The notes under the pieces are model-generated. The model did not search any database, was not told where the DNA came from, and saw only the letters and a program-made list of their open reading frames with translations. Below, piece by piece: positions 20,231 through 29,270 of a stretch of 51,841 nt of DNA. Every line of letters begins with the position of its first letter. Within the stretch, counting starts at the first letter, position 1. Origin of the DNA: an uncultured Oscillospiraceae bacterium (lineage in GTDB: Bacteria; Bacillota; Clostridia; Oscillospirales; Oscillospiraceae); NCBI GenBank assembly GCA_947628315.1, contig CANQZJ010000009.1:1-51841 (forward strand), given 5' to 3'. The position numbers were made by a program, and so were the translations under genes.

Positions 20231-20259
20231 ATTATACTATATCGCGGCCGATTAGTCAA
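20231..20259 (-). promoter_or_regulatory. Strong sigma-A promoter of the leftward ECF-truA-cvpA operon
   Basis: Minus-strand TTGACT and a perfect TATAAT are separated by 17 nt. It faces away from the pot promoter 115 nt to the right; between the two lie about 110 nt with no gene. Confidence 0.85.
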
Positions 20260-20374
20260 ACAGAAAAGAAGCGGTGGAATGTCCTCCGATTGGGGACGGT
20301 ACGCCCTTGACCGCCGGGAGAAAAACGCGGTCGTCCCGCCGGTAAAATTCGTCAGAATTTTGGGGACAAAAATG

Positions 20375-20403
20375 TTGACAAGGGGGGGCAAAGCGTCTAT
20401 AGT
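20375..20403 (+). promoter_or_regulatory. Strong sigma-A promoter of the pot operon
   Basis: A perfect TTGACA and TATAGT are separated by 17 nt, leaving an untranslated leader of about 110 nt before potA. Confidence 0.88.
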
Positions 20404-20423
20404 GAAACTCGCTATCCGTGAAA

Positions 20424-20474
20424 ACCCGGGCCGCTTTGCCGCGGTTGTCCGCAATAGACGGACACCAGCCGGGT
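20424..20474 (+). promoter_or_regulatory. Predicted three-way-junction RNA in the pot leader
   Basis: Three stems can form at once. A closing stem ACCCGG/CCGGGT pairs 20424-20429 with 20469-20474. Inside it are CCGC/GCGG (20431-20434 with 20441-20444) and TGTCCG/CGGACA (20446-20451 with 20459-20464). A small hairpin CTGAA/TTCAG follows before the ribosome binding site AAGGTG. I do not recognise a known riboswitch class, and there is no U-run for an intrinsic terminator, so any control would act on translation or stability. The fold was found by eye only. Confidence 0.4.
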
Positions 20475-20521
20475 GAATAAATCGAGGGAGCTGAAATTTT
20501 CAGAAAAACAAGGTGATCGCC

Positions 20522-21715
20522 ATGTCCAAGGAACTGATCCGTCTGTCCAACTGCGTCATGTCCTATGACGATGAAATCGTACTTGATCACATCGACCTCT
20601 CCATCCAGGATAAGGAATTCCTCACTCTGCTGGGCCCCAGTGGGTGCGGCAAAACAACCACGCTCAGAATCATCGGTGGTTTTTTGACGCCTACCTCTGG
20701 GGACGTTTTGTTTGACGGCCACCGCATCAACGACGTGCCGCCCCACAAGCGCATGGTGAACACCGTGTTCCAGCGGTACGCCCTGTTCCCCCACCTCAAC
20801 GTGTTCGAGAACGTGGCCTTCGGCCTGCGCATGGGCCAGACCGTGGTGGAGCAGGAGGGAGGCAGCGAGATCCGCCGGAAGGTGAAGATCCCCGAGGCGG
20901 AGATCCACCAGCGGGTGATGGAGATGCTGGAGATCGTGAACCTGCGCGGGTTCGAGAAGCGGCCCGTGACGGCCCTGTCCGGCGGCCAGCAGCAGCGGGT
21001 GGCCATCGCCCGCGCCCTGGTGAACCGGCCCAAGGTATTGCTCCTTGACGAGCCCCTGGGCGCCCTGGATATGCGGCTCCGCAAGGATATGCAGCAGGAG
21101 CTGAAGCGCATCCAGCAGGAGATGGAGATCACCTTTATCTATGTGACCCACGACCAGGAAGAGGCCCTGGCCATGTCCGACACCGTGGTGGTGATGGACG
21201 GCGGCCGCATCCAGCAGGTGGGCTCCCCTGAGGACATCTACAACGAGCCCAGGAACGCCTTTGTGGCCGACTTCATCGGCGAGTCCAACATCATCGACGG
21301 CGTTATGCGGGCCGACTGTGTGGTGGAGATCTTCAACCGCCGTTTCCAGTGTCTGGACAAGGGCTTTGAGAAGGACGAGCCGGTGGACGTGGTCATCCGC
21401 CCGGAGGACGTGGACATCGTGTCCGAGGCGGAGGGCCAGCTGAAGGGCACCGTCACCTCCGTCACCTTCAAGGGCGTCCACTATGACACCATTGTGGACT
21501 TCTACGGCTTCAAGTGGCTGATCCAGACCACCGACTTCTGCCCCGAGGGCAGCCGCATCGGCATCAAGATCGACCCGGACGGCTTCCACGTGATGAAAAA
21601 GAGCCAGTACTCCGGCATGTTCGGCGACTACTCCTCCTACTCCGAGGAGTACGACGAGATCAACGACCCCACCCTCCTGGACGAGGAAGAGGAGGATGCG
21701 GCCGATGAAGAATAA
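20522..21715 (+). CDS. potA: Spermidine/putrescine ABC transporter ATP-binding protein
   Basis: A 397-aa ATPase powering polyamine import. Walker A is GPSGCGKT (38-45), the signature is [15 protein letters not shown], Walker B is [13 protein letters not shown], and a C-terminal TOBE/OB regulatory domain starts near residue 290 ([11 protein letters not shown]). The stretch between Q-loop and signature carries a charged insertion of about 15 residues ([13 protein letters not shown]). The C-terminus is very acidic ([11 protein letters not shown]). The ATG with AAGGTG 6-7 nt upstream is preferred over the GTG three codons earlier. The stop overlaps potB, so the operon is translationally coupled. 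Confidence 0.93.
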   Translation: MSKELIRLSNCVMSYDDEIVLDHIDLSIQDKEFLTLLGPSGCGKTTTLRIIGGFLTPTSGDVLFDGHRINDVPPHKRMVNTVFQRYALFPHLNVFENVAFGLRMGQTVVEQEGGSEIRRKVKIPEAEIHQRVMEMLEIVNLRGFEKRPVTALSGGQQQRVAIARALVNRPKVLLLDEPLGALDMRLRKDMQQELKRIQQEMEITFIYVTHDQEEALAMSDTVVVMDGGRIQQVGSPEDIYNEPRNAFVADFIGESNIIDGVMRADCVVEIFNRRFQCLDKGFEKDEPVDVVIRPEDVDIVSEAEGQLKGTVTSVTFKGVHYDTIVDFYGFKWLIQTTDFCPEGSRIGIKIDPDGFHVMKKSQYSGMFGDYSSYSEEYDEINDPTLLDEEEEDAADEE

Positions 21716-22577
21716 GCGCTCCCTGTTTGCCATCCCCTATGTGGTGTGGATGGCGCTGTTCGTGGTCATCCCCATCGTCATCATGCTGGTGTACTCGCTG
21801 ACCACCGCCGCCTCCGACGCGGGGGAGGGACTGCACCTCACCTTTGAGAACTTCACCGGTATGTTCGACTATGTGACGGTGTTTGGCCGCTCCTTCTGGC
21901 TGGCCATCATCGCCACGGTGGTGTGCCTGCTCATCGGCTACCCCGTGTCCTATCTCATGGCGAAAGAGGGCCCCGGCTTCCAGCGGGTGGCCATGGCACT
22001 CATCATGCTGCCCATGTGGATCAACTTTCTGCTGCGCACCTACGCCTGGATGTCCATCCTGGAGAACAACGGCCTTCTGAACCAGCTGTTTCAGAAGATC
22101 GGGCTGATCTCCCTCTACAATCACATCACCGGCAGCGACGTCGAGTACTTCCAGATGATCCGTACCCCCGGCGCGGTGGTGCTGGGCATGGTGTATAACT
22201 ATCTGCCGTTCATGATCCTGCCTATCTACTCGGTGCTGTGCAAGATGGACAACAGCCTCATCGAGGCGGCCCAGGATCTGGGCGCCGGCGCCGGCGAGGT
22301 GTTCCGCCGGGTGACCCTGCCCCTGTCCCTCCCCGGCGTGCTGTCCGGGGTGACCATGGTGTTCGTGCCCTCCGTGTCCACCTTCGCCATCTCCCGTCTG
22401 CTGGGCGGCGGCACCTCCATGATGCTGGGCGACCTCATTGAAAATCAATTCCTGGGCGGGGCCTACAACCCCCACCTGGGCGCCGCCATCTCCATGGTGA
22501 TGATGGTGATCGTGCTCATCTGTATGCTGGTGATGAACCACTTCGGTGAGGGCGAGGAACAGGCGGTGATGCTATGA
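21705..22577 (+). CDS. potB: Spermidine/putrescine ABC transporter permease PotB
   Basis: A 290-aa permease with six membrane helices. The cytosolic EAA coupling loop reads [20 protein letters not shown], which docks on Pot[16 protein letters not shown] is a typical PotB segment. The start is the ATG at 21705 with GGAGG 9 nt upstream; the ATG at 21696 abuts that ribosome binding site. It begins inside the end of potA and overlaps the next gene by ATGA. Confidence 0.93.
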   Translation: MKNKRSLFAIPYVVWMALFVVIPIVIMLVYSLTTAASDAGEGLHLTFENFTGMFDYVTVFGRSFWLAIIATVVCLLIGYPVSYLMAKEGPGFQRVAMALIMLPMWINFLLRTYAWMSILENNGLLNQLFQKIGLISLYNHITGSDVEYFQMIRTPGAVVLGMVYNYLPFMILPIYSVLCKMDNSLIEAAQDLGAGAGEVFRRVTLPLSLPGVLSGVTMVFVPSVSTFAISRLLGGGTSMMLGDLIENQFLGGAYNPHLGAAISMVMMVIVLICMLVMNHFGEGEEQAVML

Positions 22578-24595
22578 GAAAGCAGAATCGCTTCGGGGGC
22601 CGCTTTGTCATCGGCCTGGTGTTCCTGTTCCTGTACCTGCCCATTTTCCTGCTGATCGTCTTTTCGTTCAACGCCGGCGATTCCAGCGCCGTGTGGCAGG
22701 GCTTTTCCCTCAAGTGGTACGCATCCCTGTTTGAAAACCGCCTGGTGATGGAGAGCCTGGCGACCACCCTGCTGGTGTCCCTGCTGGCGACGGCCATCGC
22801 CACGGTGGCGGGCACCTTTGCCGCCATCGGCATCTACTCCCTGACCAAGAAGTGGCGCGACCCCATCCTGGTGGTCAACGACGTGCCCATGATGAACGCC
22901 GACATCGTCACCGGCGTGTCCCTGTGCCTGTTCTTCGTGGCCTTCTTCAACGGCTGGCATGGTTTCGCCGAGTGGTTCAACTCCGTCCAGCACGCAATCA
23001 CCCTGCCGGAGCAGCTCCACCTGGGGCTTGTAACCCTGATCCTGGCCCACGTGTGCTTCAACATCCCCTATGTGATCCTGAACGTGGCCCCCAAGCTCCG
23101 CCAGATGGACAAGAACCTGGTGGATGCCGCCCAGGATCTGGGCTGCACCTGGATGCAGGCCTTCTTCAAGGTCATTCTGCCGGAGATCAAGCCCGGCATT
23201 GTGTCCGGCGCGCTCATCGCCTTCACCATGTCGGTGGACGACTTCGTGATCTCCTACTTCACCGCCGGCTCCTCCACCCAGACGTTGGCGATGGCCATCT
23301 ACGGCATGACCAAGAAGCGGGTCACCCCCGTGGTCAACGCCGTGTCCACCTTGATGTTCCTGGCGGTGCTGGTGGTGCTGGTCATCAACAACATCCGGGA
23401 GATGCGGCAGGAGAAGATGGCGGAGAAACGAGCGTCTTTCGAACCTGTAAAGCCAAATCCCTTTATCGAGTCTATCCGTGAAAAGCTGGCCACCCCCCAG
23501 GGCAGGGTGTTCCGCCGGGTGACCGCCGCGGTGCTGTGTGTGGCGTTCGTCGCCACCGTGGGATTGCTCACCGCCTTCACCACCTCGGTGCCCGTGGTCA
23601 ACGTGTGCTCCTGGGGCGAGTATATCGACGAGAGCCTCATCGACCAGTTCGAGGAGGAGTACGGCGTCCGGGTGAATTACCAGACCGCCGAGTCCAACGA
23701 GGCCATGTACTCCCTGCTGAAAAGCGGCGGCGCCGACTACGACGTCATCGTCCCCTCCGACTATATGATCTCCCAGCTCATCGAGGAGGGCATGCTGGAG
23801 GAGCTGGACTACGGGCAGATCCCAAACTACAGCCAGATCGACGACCGCTTTAAGGATCTGCCCTGCGACCCGGAGAACAGGTACACCGTGCCCTATACCT
23901 GGGGCACCGTGGGCATCATCTACAACGCCGCCGTGGTGGACGAGGAGATCGACAGCTGGTCTGTGCTGTTCGACGACACCTACGCCGGCCAGGTGCTGCT
24001 CATCAACAACAGCCGGGACGCCATCGGCGTGGCGCTGAAATACCTGGGCTACTCCATGAATACCACCGATCCCGATGAGATCAACGAGGCCTTTGAGCTC
24101 ATCGCCGACGCCAACGCCCGCGGCGTCTACCAGGGCAAGGTGATGGACGAGATATTCCAGACCATGGAGGGCGGCAACGCCGCCATCGCCTTCTATTACG
24201 CCGGCGACTACCTGTCCATGGTGGAGAACCAGGCCGATGGGGTGGATCTGCGGTTCGTCATCCCAAAAGAGGGTTCCAACTGGTTCGTGGACGCCATGTG
24301 CGTGCTGAAAGACGCCCCCCACTATGAGAACGCCATGAAATGGATCAACTTCATCGCCTCCAAGGAGTGCAACCTGGCAAACATGGACTATATCTGGTAC
24401 GCCTCCCCCAACGCCGAGGCGCTGGAGGAGTACCCCGCCTACTACGAGGAGCTGTACGGCGAGGAACTGGACGAGGAGACCTATGAGATCATGGCCGCCC
24501 CCGAGGACGTGCTGGAGCGCTGCGAGATGTACGTCTGTCTGCCCCAGGAGGCCCGCACCCTCTATAACGACCTGTGGATCAAGCTGGGCATTTGA
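22574..24595 (+). CDS. potCD: PotC-PotD fusion: polyamine permease joined to its substrate-binding protein
   Basis: A 673-aa two-domain protein. Residues 1 to about 275 are a PotC permease with helices and an EAA loop DAAQDLGCTWMQAFFKVILP. A charged linker (about 275-310) leads to an extra membrane helix at about 313-333. Residues from about 336 to the end are a PotD-type periplasmic-binding fold, beginning VVNVCSWGEYIDESL and continuing with DYDVIVPSDYMISQL, PYTWGTVGIIYN and ending in AR-LYNDLWIKLGI. The binding domain is thus tethered to the outer face and needs no lipobox. The frame is continuous with no stop or shift between halves. Similar fusions are known in Firmicutes, so this is probably a real architecture. 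The third and last gene of the operon; no clear terminator follows. Confidence 0.92.
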   Translation: MRKQNRFGGRFVIGLVFLFLYLPIFLLIVFSFNAGDSSAVWQGFSLKWYASLFENRLVMESLATTLLVSLLATAIATVAGTFAAIGIYSLTKKWRDPILVVNDVPMMNADIVTGVSLCLFFVAFFNGWHGFAEWFNSVQHAITLPEQLHLGLVTLILAHVCFNIPYVILNVAPKLRQMDKNLVDAAQDLGCTWMQAFFKVILPEIKPGIVSGALIAFTMSVDDFVISYFTAGSSTQTLAMAIYGMTKKRVTPVVNAVSTLMFLAVLVVLVINNIREMRQEKMAEKRASFEPVKPNPFIESIREKLATPQGRVFRRVTAAVLCVAFVATVGLLTAFTTSVPVVNVCSWGEYIDESLIDQFEEEYGVRVNYQTAESNEAMYSLLKSGGADYDVIVPSDYMISQLIEEGMLEELDYGQIPNYSQIDDRFKDLPCDPENRYTVPYTWGTVGIIYNAAVVDEEIDSWSVLFDDTYAGQVLLINNSRDAIGVALKYLGYSMNTTDPDEINEAFELIADANARGVYQGKVMDEIFQTMEGGNAAIAFYYAGDYLSMVENQADGVDLRFVIPKEGSNWFVDAMCVLKDAPHYENAMKWINFIASKECNLANMDYIWYASPNAEALEEYPAYYEELYGEELDEETYEIMAAPEDVLERCEMYVCLPQEARTLYNDLWIKLGI

Positions 24596-24644
24596 TTTCG
24601 CCGCCATCATATCGAAATTTCTTGAAAAAAACCGTAGAAAAGGT

Positions 24645-24673
24645 TTGACAAGCTGGGCTTGATTTGTTACAAT
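24645..24673 (+). promoter_or_regulatory. Strong sigma-A promoter of yceD-rpmF
   Basis: A perfect TTGACA and TACAAT are separated by 17 nt. Transcription would start near 24680, which rules out translation starts upstream of the ATG at 24703. Confidence 0.88.
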
Positions 24674-24702
24674 GTCACTCGTGCCATTATGCGAGGTGTG
24701 TC

Positions 24703-25215
24703 ATGAAGCTGGATCTCAAGCAATTTGCCCAGGAGCCGGGCGCGGAGCTGCCGTTCTCCTATCAGTTGGATCTGTCCGACGTGGAGTGGAACGGAGCGCG
24801 GCCCATCACGCGGCCTGTCACTGTGGAGGGCAGGGTGCGGAATATGGCCGGGGCCATGGTGCTTGAGGCGAAGCTGGACACAGTTCTGTCGCTGGTCTGC
24901 GACCGGTGCGCCAAGCCCTTTGAGCGGGAGAAAACGGTGGAGTACGAGACCCTGCTGGCCCTGGAGCTGGAGAACGGGGAGAACGACGACATCGTCCTGC
25001 TGGACAGGGACGGGACACTGGAGCTGGACGAACTCATGCGGGAGACCTTCCTGCTGGAGATGGACACAAAGAACCTCTGTTCCGAGGATTGCAAGGGCAT
25101 CTGCCCCGGCTGCGGCGCCGATTTGAACACGGAGCCGTGCCGCTGCAAAAAAGAGGCGGATCCCAGGCTGGCCAAGCTGGCCAAGCTCCTGGAACAGAAC
25201 CCTGACGATGTATAA
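24703..25215 (+). CDS. YceD family protein (DUF177), 23S rRNA accumulation protein
   Basis: A 170-aa member of the DUF177/YceD family, which is nearly always encoded directly upstream of rpmF and has been tied to 23S rRNA accumulation. The core has VCDRCAKPFERE and a C-terminal Cys cluster (CSEDCKGICPGCG...CRC) that may bind metal. The ATG with GAGGTG five nt upstream is chosen because the promoter's -10 overlaps any longer frame. It is followed after 41 nt by rpmF. Confidence 0.88.
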   Translation: MKLDLKQFAQEPGAELPFSYQLDLSDVEWNGARPITRPVTVEGRVRNMAGAMVLEAKLDTVLSLVCDRCAKPFEREKTVEYETLLALELENGENDDIVLLDRDGTLELDELMRETFLLEMDTKNLCSEDCKGICPGCGADLNTEPCRCKKEADPRLAKLAKLLEQNPDDV

Positions 25216-25256
25216 CAGTATGTCTTTTGGACATAGACCGACAAGGAGGTGTCAAA

Positions 25257-25445
25257 ATGGCCGTCCCCAAGAGTAAAGTATCCAAGCAGCGTCGGAACAA
25301 GCGCCGCAGCTCCGTCTGGAAGCTGGCGACTCCCTCTGTCAACACCTGCCCCAAGTGCGGCGCCGTGTGCCTGCCCCACCGCATCTGCAGGAGTTGCATG
25401 ACCTACAATGGCCGCGAGCTGGCTCCCGCCGCCGACAAGAAGTAA
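25257..25445 (+). CDS. rpmF: 50S ribosomal protein L32 (zinc-binding form)
   Basis: A 62-aa L32 opening MAVPKSKVSKQRRNKRRSS, with four zinc-ligand cysteines at 31, 34, 44 and 47. ACAAGGAGG precedes the ATG closely. It shares the yceD promoter and ends at a strong terminator. The Cys-containing form implies dependence on zinc, and no Cys-less paralog is in the window. Confidence 0.96.
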   Translation: MAVPKSKVSKQRRNKRRSSVWKLATPSVNTCPKCGAVCLPHRICRSCMTYNGRELAPAADKK

Positions 25446-25456
25446 GACCTAAAACG

Positions 25457-25486
25457 AGCTGCCGCGTCCGCGGCAGCTTTTGTTTT
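25457..25486 (+). terminator. Terminator of yceD-rpmF
   Basis: A 9-bp stem AGCTGCCGC/GCGGCAGCT followed by TTTTGTTTT. Confidence 0.9.
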
Positions 25487-25531
25487 GAACGCCTCCGCCG
25501 CCGGCGGAGACGACGCCGGGGAGGAAGATTT

Positions 25532-26020
25532 ATGGATGTGCGCGTGAGAGAATACGCCGGGCCGGACGTGGCGGCTATGGTGGAGATCTGGAACCAGGTG
25601 GTGGAGGACGGGGTCGCCTTTCCCCAGGAGGAGCCGCTGAACCTGGAGTCCGGCGGGGCCTTTTTCGCCGGGCAGACCTGCTGCGGCGTGGCGGAGGACG
25701 GGGACGGCCGCGTTCTGGGCATGTACATCCTGCACCCCAACAACGTGGGACGCTGCGGCCACATCTGCAACGCCAGCTACGCGGTGTCCCGGGACTGCCG
25801 GGGCATGGGGGTGGGGGAGGCGCTGGTGCGCCACTGCCTGGAGCGGGCCAGGGAGGCCGGCTTCACCATCCTCCAGTTCAACGCGGTGGTGGCCTGCAAC
25901 ACCCGGGCCAGGAAGCTCTATGAGCGGCTGGGGTTCGTCCAGCTGGGGACCATCCCCAGGGGGTTCCGAATGAAGGACGGGCATTTTGAGGACATCTGCC
26001 CCTACTACCGGGCGCTGTGA
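25532..26020 (+). CDS. GNAT family N-acetyltransferase
   Basis: A 162-aa acetyl-CoA-dependent acetyltransferase. The acetyl-CoA pyrophosphate loop reads CRGMGVGEAL, the beta4-beta5 region is FTILQFNAVVACNTRA, and LYERLGFVQLGTIP is the typical closing segment. GGGGAGGAAG sits before the ATG. It is downstream of the rpmF terminator and has no obvious promoter of its own, so it may be transcribed by read-through. The substrate is unknown; similarity to amino-acid/phosphinothricin acetyltransferases is only general. Confidence 0.85.
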   Translation: MDVRVREYAGPDVAAMVEIWNQVVEDGVAFPQEEPLNLESGGAFFAGQTCCGVAEDGDGRVLGMYILHPNNVGRCGHICNASYAVSRDCRGMGVGEALVRHCLERAREAGFTILQFNAVVACNTRARKLYERLGFVQLGTIPRGFRMKDGHFEDICPYYRAL

Positions 26021-26066
26021 CGCGGGGAGAAATTTTCCGGAAGGGCTATCTTTTTTCCGCGCTCCG

Positions 26067-26075
26067 TGTTATACT
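26067..26075 (+). promoter_or_regulatory. Extended -10 promoter of der-plsY-gpsA
   Basis: TG, one base, then TATACT. No good -35 is present 17 nt upstream (TATCTT), as is common for extended -10 promoters. The der ATG is 57 nt downstream. Confidence 0.55.
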
Positions 26076-26131
26076 ACTATGACTGAATTTACCGGGCCGC
26101 CCGGCCTGATTTCCCATAAGGAGTGATTTTC

Positions 26132-27460
26132 ATGGCGAAGCCCCTGGTGGCCATCGTAGGCCGCCCCAACGTGGGGAAGTCCATGCTGTTCAACAAACTC
26201 ACCGGCAAACGGCTGTCCATCGTGGAAGACACCCCCGGCGTCACCCGTGACCGGCTGTACGCCGAGGCGGAGTGGCGGGGCCGCACCTTCCAGATCGTGG
26301 ACACCGGCGGCATCGAGCCGGGCACCGACGACCAGATCCTGGCCTTCATGCGGGAGCAGGCGGAGATCGCCATCCAGTCCGCCGACGTGATCATTTTCGT
26401 GTGCGACATCCGCACCGGCATGACCGCCGCCGACCAGGAGGTGGCCGGGATGCTCCAGCGGGCGGGCAAGCCCGTGATCCTGGCGGTGAACAAGATGGAC
26501 TCCACCGGCCCCACCGACCCGGATATCTACGAGTTCTATAACCTGGGCCTGGGGGATCCCATGCCCCTGTCCGCCGTCCACGGCCACGGCACCGGCGACC
26601 TGCTGGACGCCTGCTTTGAGCACTTTCCCCCGGAGGAGGACGAGCCGGAGGAGGACGACGTCACCAAGGTGGCTATCATCGGCAAGCCCAACGTGGGCAA
26701 GTCCTCCCTGGTGAACCGTATCCTGGGCCAGGAGCGGGTCATCGTCTCCGACGTGGCGGGCACCACCCGTGACGCGGTGGACAGCTACTTTGAGAACGAG
26801 CGGGGCAAATACCTCATCATCGACACCGCCGGCATGCGCAAGAAGTCCAAAGTGGACGACCGGGTGGAGAAGTTCTCCGTCCTCCGGGCGGCCATGGCCA
26901 TCGAGCGCAGCGACGTGTGCGTCATCATGATCGACGCCCGGGACGGCGTCACCGAGCAGGACACCAAGGTGGCCGGCATGGCCCACGACGCGGGCAAGGC
27001 GTCCGTCATCGTGGTGAACAAGTGGGATCTGGTGGAGAAGGACGGCAAGACCATGCAGCACATGGAGGACGACATCCGCCGTGACCTGTCCTACATGACC
27101 TACGCCCCCATCCTGTTCATCTCGGCCCTCACCGGACAGCGGGTGGGGAAACTGTTCGAGTATATCGACGCGGTGGCGGAGAAATCGGTGCTGCGCATCC
27201 CCACCGGCGTGCTCAACCAGGTGCTGGCCGACGCCCAGGCCCGCGTTCAGCCCCCCACCGACAAGGGCCGCCGCCTGAAGATCTACTATATGACTCAGAT
27301 CGGCGTCAAGCCGCCCCACTTCGTGTTCTTCTGCAACGACGCCAAACTGTTCCACTTCTCCTACCAGCGCTATCTGGAAAACCAGATCCGCAACACCTTT
27401 GACCTGACCGGCACCCCGGTGCGCATCACCATCCGCCAGCGGGGCGATAAGGAGGACTGA
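26132..27460 (+). CDS. der: Ribosome biogenesis GTPase Der (EngA)
   Basis: A 442-aa tandem GTPase needed for 50S assembly. The first G domain has GRPNVGKS at 10-17, DTGG and NKMD; the second has GKPNVGKS from 184, DTAG and NKWD. A KH-like domain follows from about residue 350, including the PPHFVFFCND segment. AAGGAG lies before the ATG at 26132; a GTG three codons earlier is not needed. It heads a der-plsY-gpsA operon, a common Firmicute arrangement, with plsY only 3 nt after its stop. Confidence 0.95.
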   Translation: MAKPLVAIVGRPNVGKSMLFNKLTGKRLSIVEDTPGVTRDRLYAEAEWRGRTFQIVDTGGIEPGTDDQILAFMREQAEIAIQSADVIIFVCDIRTGMTAADQEVAGMLQRAGKPVILAVNKMDSTGPTDPDIYEFYNLGLGDPMPLSAVHGHGTGDLLDACFEHFPPEEDEPEEDDVTKVAIIGKPNVGKSSLVNRILGQERVIVSDVAGTTRDAVDSYFENERGKYLIIDTAGMRKKSKVDDRVEKFSVLRAAMAIERSDVCVIMIDARDGVTEQDTKVAGMAHDAGKASVIVVNKWDLVEKDGKTMQHMEDDIRRDLSYMTYAPILFISALTGQRVGKLFEYIDAVAEKSVLRIPTGVLNQVLADAQARVQPPTDKGRRLKIYYMTQIGVKPPHFVFFCNDAKLFHFSYQRYLENQIRNTFDLTGTPVRITIRQRGDKED

Positions 27461-27463
27461 CCT

Positions 27464-28198
27464 ATGTTCACCCATGTGTTTGAAAACGCCGATGTGCCCG
27501 CCCTGTGGCTGGCCGCGGGCGCCCTGGGGATCGCGGTGATCTCCTACGTGCTGGGCTGCTTTAACGGCTCGGTGATCGTGTCCAAGTATATCCTGGGGGA
27601 CGATGTCCGCACCCACGGCAGCGGCAACGCGGGCCTGACCAACTTCTACCGCACCTTCGGCGGCCCGCTGACGCTCGCCGTCATCCTGTCCGACGTGCTG
27701 AAGGCGGTGCTGGCGGTGCTGTTCGGCGCCCTGATCGCGGGCCAGCTCTCCCCGGAGCTGGTGGTGGTGTCCAAGTACTGGGCGGGCACGTTCTGCCTGC
27801 TGGGGCATATGTACCCCTTTACCTTCCAGTTCAGAGGCGGCAAGGGCATCCTGTCCGGCGGCACCATCGTGTGGATGATCGACTGGCGCATCGGCCTGGT
27901 GGCCTGGGCGGCCTTCCTGATCCTGGTCATCCTGACAAAGTACGTATCCCTGGGCTCCTGCGCGGCGGCGGCTTCCTTCCCCATCACCAGCGCCGTCATC
28001 TTCCGGGACGGCCTCATTATCCTGCTGGCGCTCATCCTGGGCGGCCTGGTCATCTGGAAGCACCGGGGGAACATCTACCGGCTGATCCACGGCACCGAGT
28101 CCAAATTTTCCATCCACAGGGGCGGCAAGCGGAGCGCGGCGCCGGTGAAGCCGGAAGAGCCCGCCCCGGACGTGGAGGAGAAGGAGGACGGCGTATGA
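27464..28198 (+). CDS. plsY: Acyl-phosphate:glycerol-3-phosphate acyltransferase
   Basis: A 244-aa membrane enzyme that acylates glycerol-3-phosphate at position 1 using acyl-phosphate, the first step of phospholipid synthesis. The three cytosolic motifs are visible: HGSGNAGLTNFYR, GHMYPFTFQFRGGKG and the late HRGNIYRLIHGTE. It has about 40 extra residues at the C-terminus, hydrophilic and acidic (ending EEKEDGV), compared with typical 200-aa PlsY. Its stop overlaps gpsA by ATGA, and that gene supplies its substrate. Confidence 0.94.
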   Translation: MFTHVFENADVPALWLAAGALGIAVISYVLGCFNGSVIVSKYILGDDVRTHGSGNAGLTNFYRTFGGPLTLAVILSDVLKAVLAVLFGALIAGQLSPELVVVSKYWAGTFCLLGHMYPFTFQFRGGKGILSGGTIVWMIDWRIGLVAWAAFLILVILTKYVSLGSCAAAASFPITSAVIFRDGLIILLALILGGLVIWKHRGNIYRLIHGTESKFSIHRGGKRSAAPVKPEEPAPDVEEKEDGV

Positions 28199-29205
28199 GG
28201 ACAGCGGTCATCGGAAGCGGCGCCTGGGGCACCGCCCTTGCGCTGGTGCTGCTGGAGAACGGCCACGAGGCCGCCCTCTGGAGCTACACCCGGGAGGAGA
28301 GCGACGCCATCGCCGCCCACCGGGAGAACCCTATGCTGCCAGGCGTCCCCCTGCCGGAGGAACTGGAGCTTACCTGCGACCTGTCCTGCGTAAAGGGAAG
28401 AGACCTGGTGGTTCTCGCCACCCCGTCCTTTGCGGTGCGCTCCACGGCGAAGGCGCTGAAAGAGGTTATCGACCCCGGCGTGCCCGTGGTGCTGGTGTCC
28501 AAGGGCATCGAGAAGGGCACCTCCATGCTGCTCCACCAGGTGGCCGCCCAGGAGCTGGGCGGCCAGACTCCCGTGGTGGTGCTGTCCGGCCCCTCCCATG
28601 CGGAGGAGGTGGGGCGCGGCGTGCCCACCGCCGTCGTCGTGGCCTCGGAGGACGTGAAGGCGGCCGAGCTGGCCCAGGATCTGTTTATGAACCGCCGGTT
28701 CCGCATTTACACCTCCCCGGATATCATTGGGGTGGAGATCGGCGCGGCGCTGAAAAACGTCATCGCCCTGTGCGCCGGCTGCTCCGACGGCATGGGCCTG
28801 GGGGACAACACCAAAGCCATGCTGATGACCCGGGGCCTCACTGAGATCGCCCGGCTGGGCGTGGCCATGGGCGCCCGGAAGGAGACCTTCGCGGGCCTGG
28901 CCGGCGTGGGCGATTTGATCGTCACCTGCTGCTCCATGCACTCCCGGAACCACCGGGCGGGCATTCTGCTGGGCCAGGGCAAGACCATTCAGCAGGCCAT
29001 GGACGAGATGGGCGGCGCCGTGGTGGAGGGCTACTACGCCGCCGCCAGCGCCAAGGAGATGGCCGAAAAGGCCGGGGTGGAGATGCCCATTACCACCGGC
29101 GCCTATGCGGTGCTGTACGAGGGCGAGAAGCCCCAGCGCGTCCTTGACCAGCTCATGAGCCGTGAGAAGCGGGGCGAGCTGGAGGAGGAGCAGTCCTGGA
29201 TCTGA
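28195..29205 (+). CDS. gpsA: NAD(P)H-dependent glycerol-3-phosphate dehydrogenase
   Basis: A 336-aa enzyme that reduces dihydroxyacetone phosphate to sn-glycerol-3-phosphate. The Rossmann motif is IGSGAWGTA starting at residue 6, VSKGIEKGT is conserved, and the catalytic Lys187 lies in GAALKNVIALCAG. GLAGVGDLIVTC is also typical. Its product feeds PlsY, encoded immediately upstream with overlapping codons. A ribosome binding site GAAGGAGG lies inside the end of plsY. Confidence 0.96.
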   Translation: MRTAVIGSGAWGTALALVLLENGHEAALWSYTREESDAIAAHRENPMLPGVPLPEELELTCDLSCVKGRDLVVLATPSFAVRSTAKALKEVIDPGVPVVLVSKGIEKGTSMLLHQVAAQELGGQTPVVVLSGPSHAEEVGRGVPTAVVVASEDVKAAELAQDLFMNRRFRIYTSPDIIGVEIGAALKNVIALCAGCSDGMGLGDNTKAMLMTRGLTEIARLGVAMGARKETFAGLAGVGDLIVTCCSMHSRNHRAGILLGQGKTIQQAMDEMGGAVVEGYYAAASAKEMAEKAGVEMPITTGAYAVLYEGEKPQRVLDQLMSREKRGELEEEQSWI

Positions 29206-29214
29206 ACCAACGGA

Positions 29215-29249
29215 AAAGCGCCCCGTACCTGATCGGTACGGGGCGCTTT
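29215..29249. terminator. Bidirectional terminator between gpsA and rpmB
   Basis: A 15-bp perfect stem with a 5-nt loop and T/A-rich ends on both sides, between convergent genes. Confidence 0.85.
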
Positions 29250-29270
29250 GTTGGTTGGCTTGAGCTCAAA

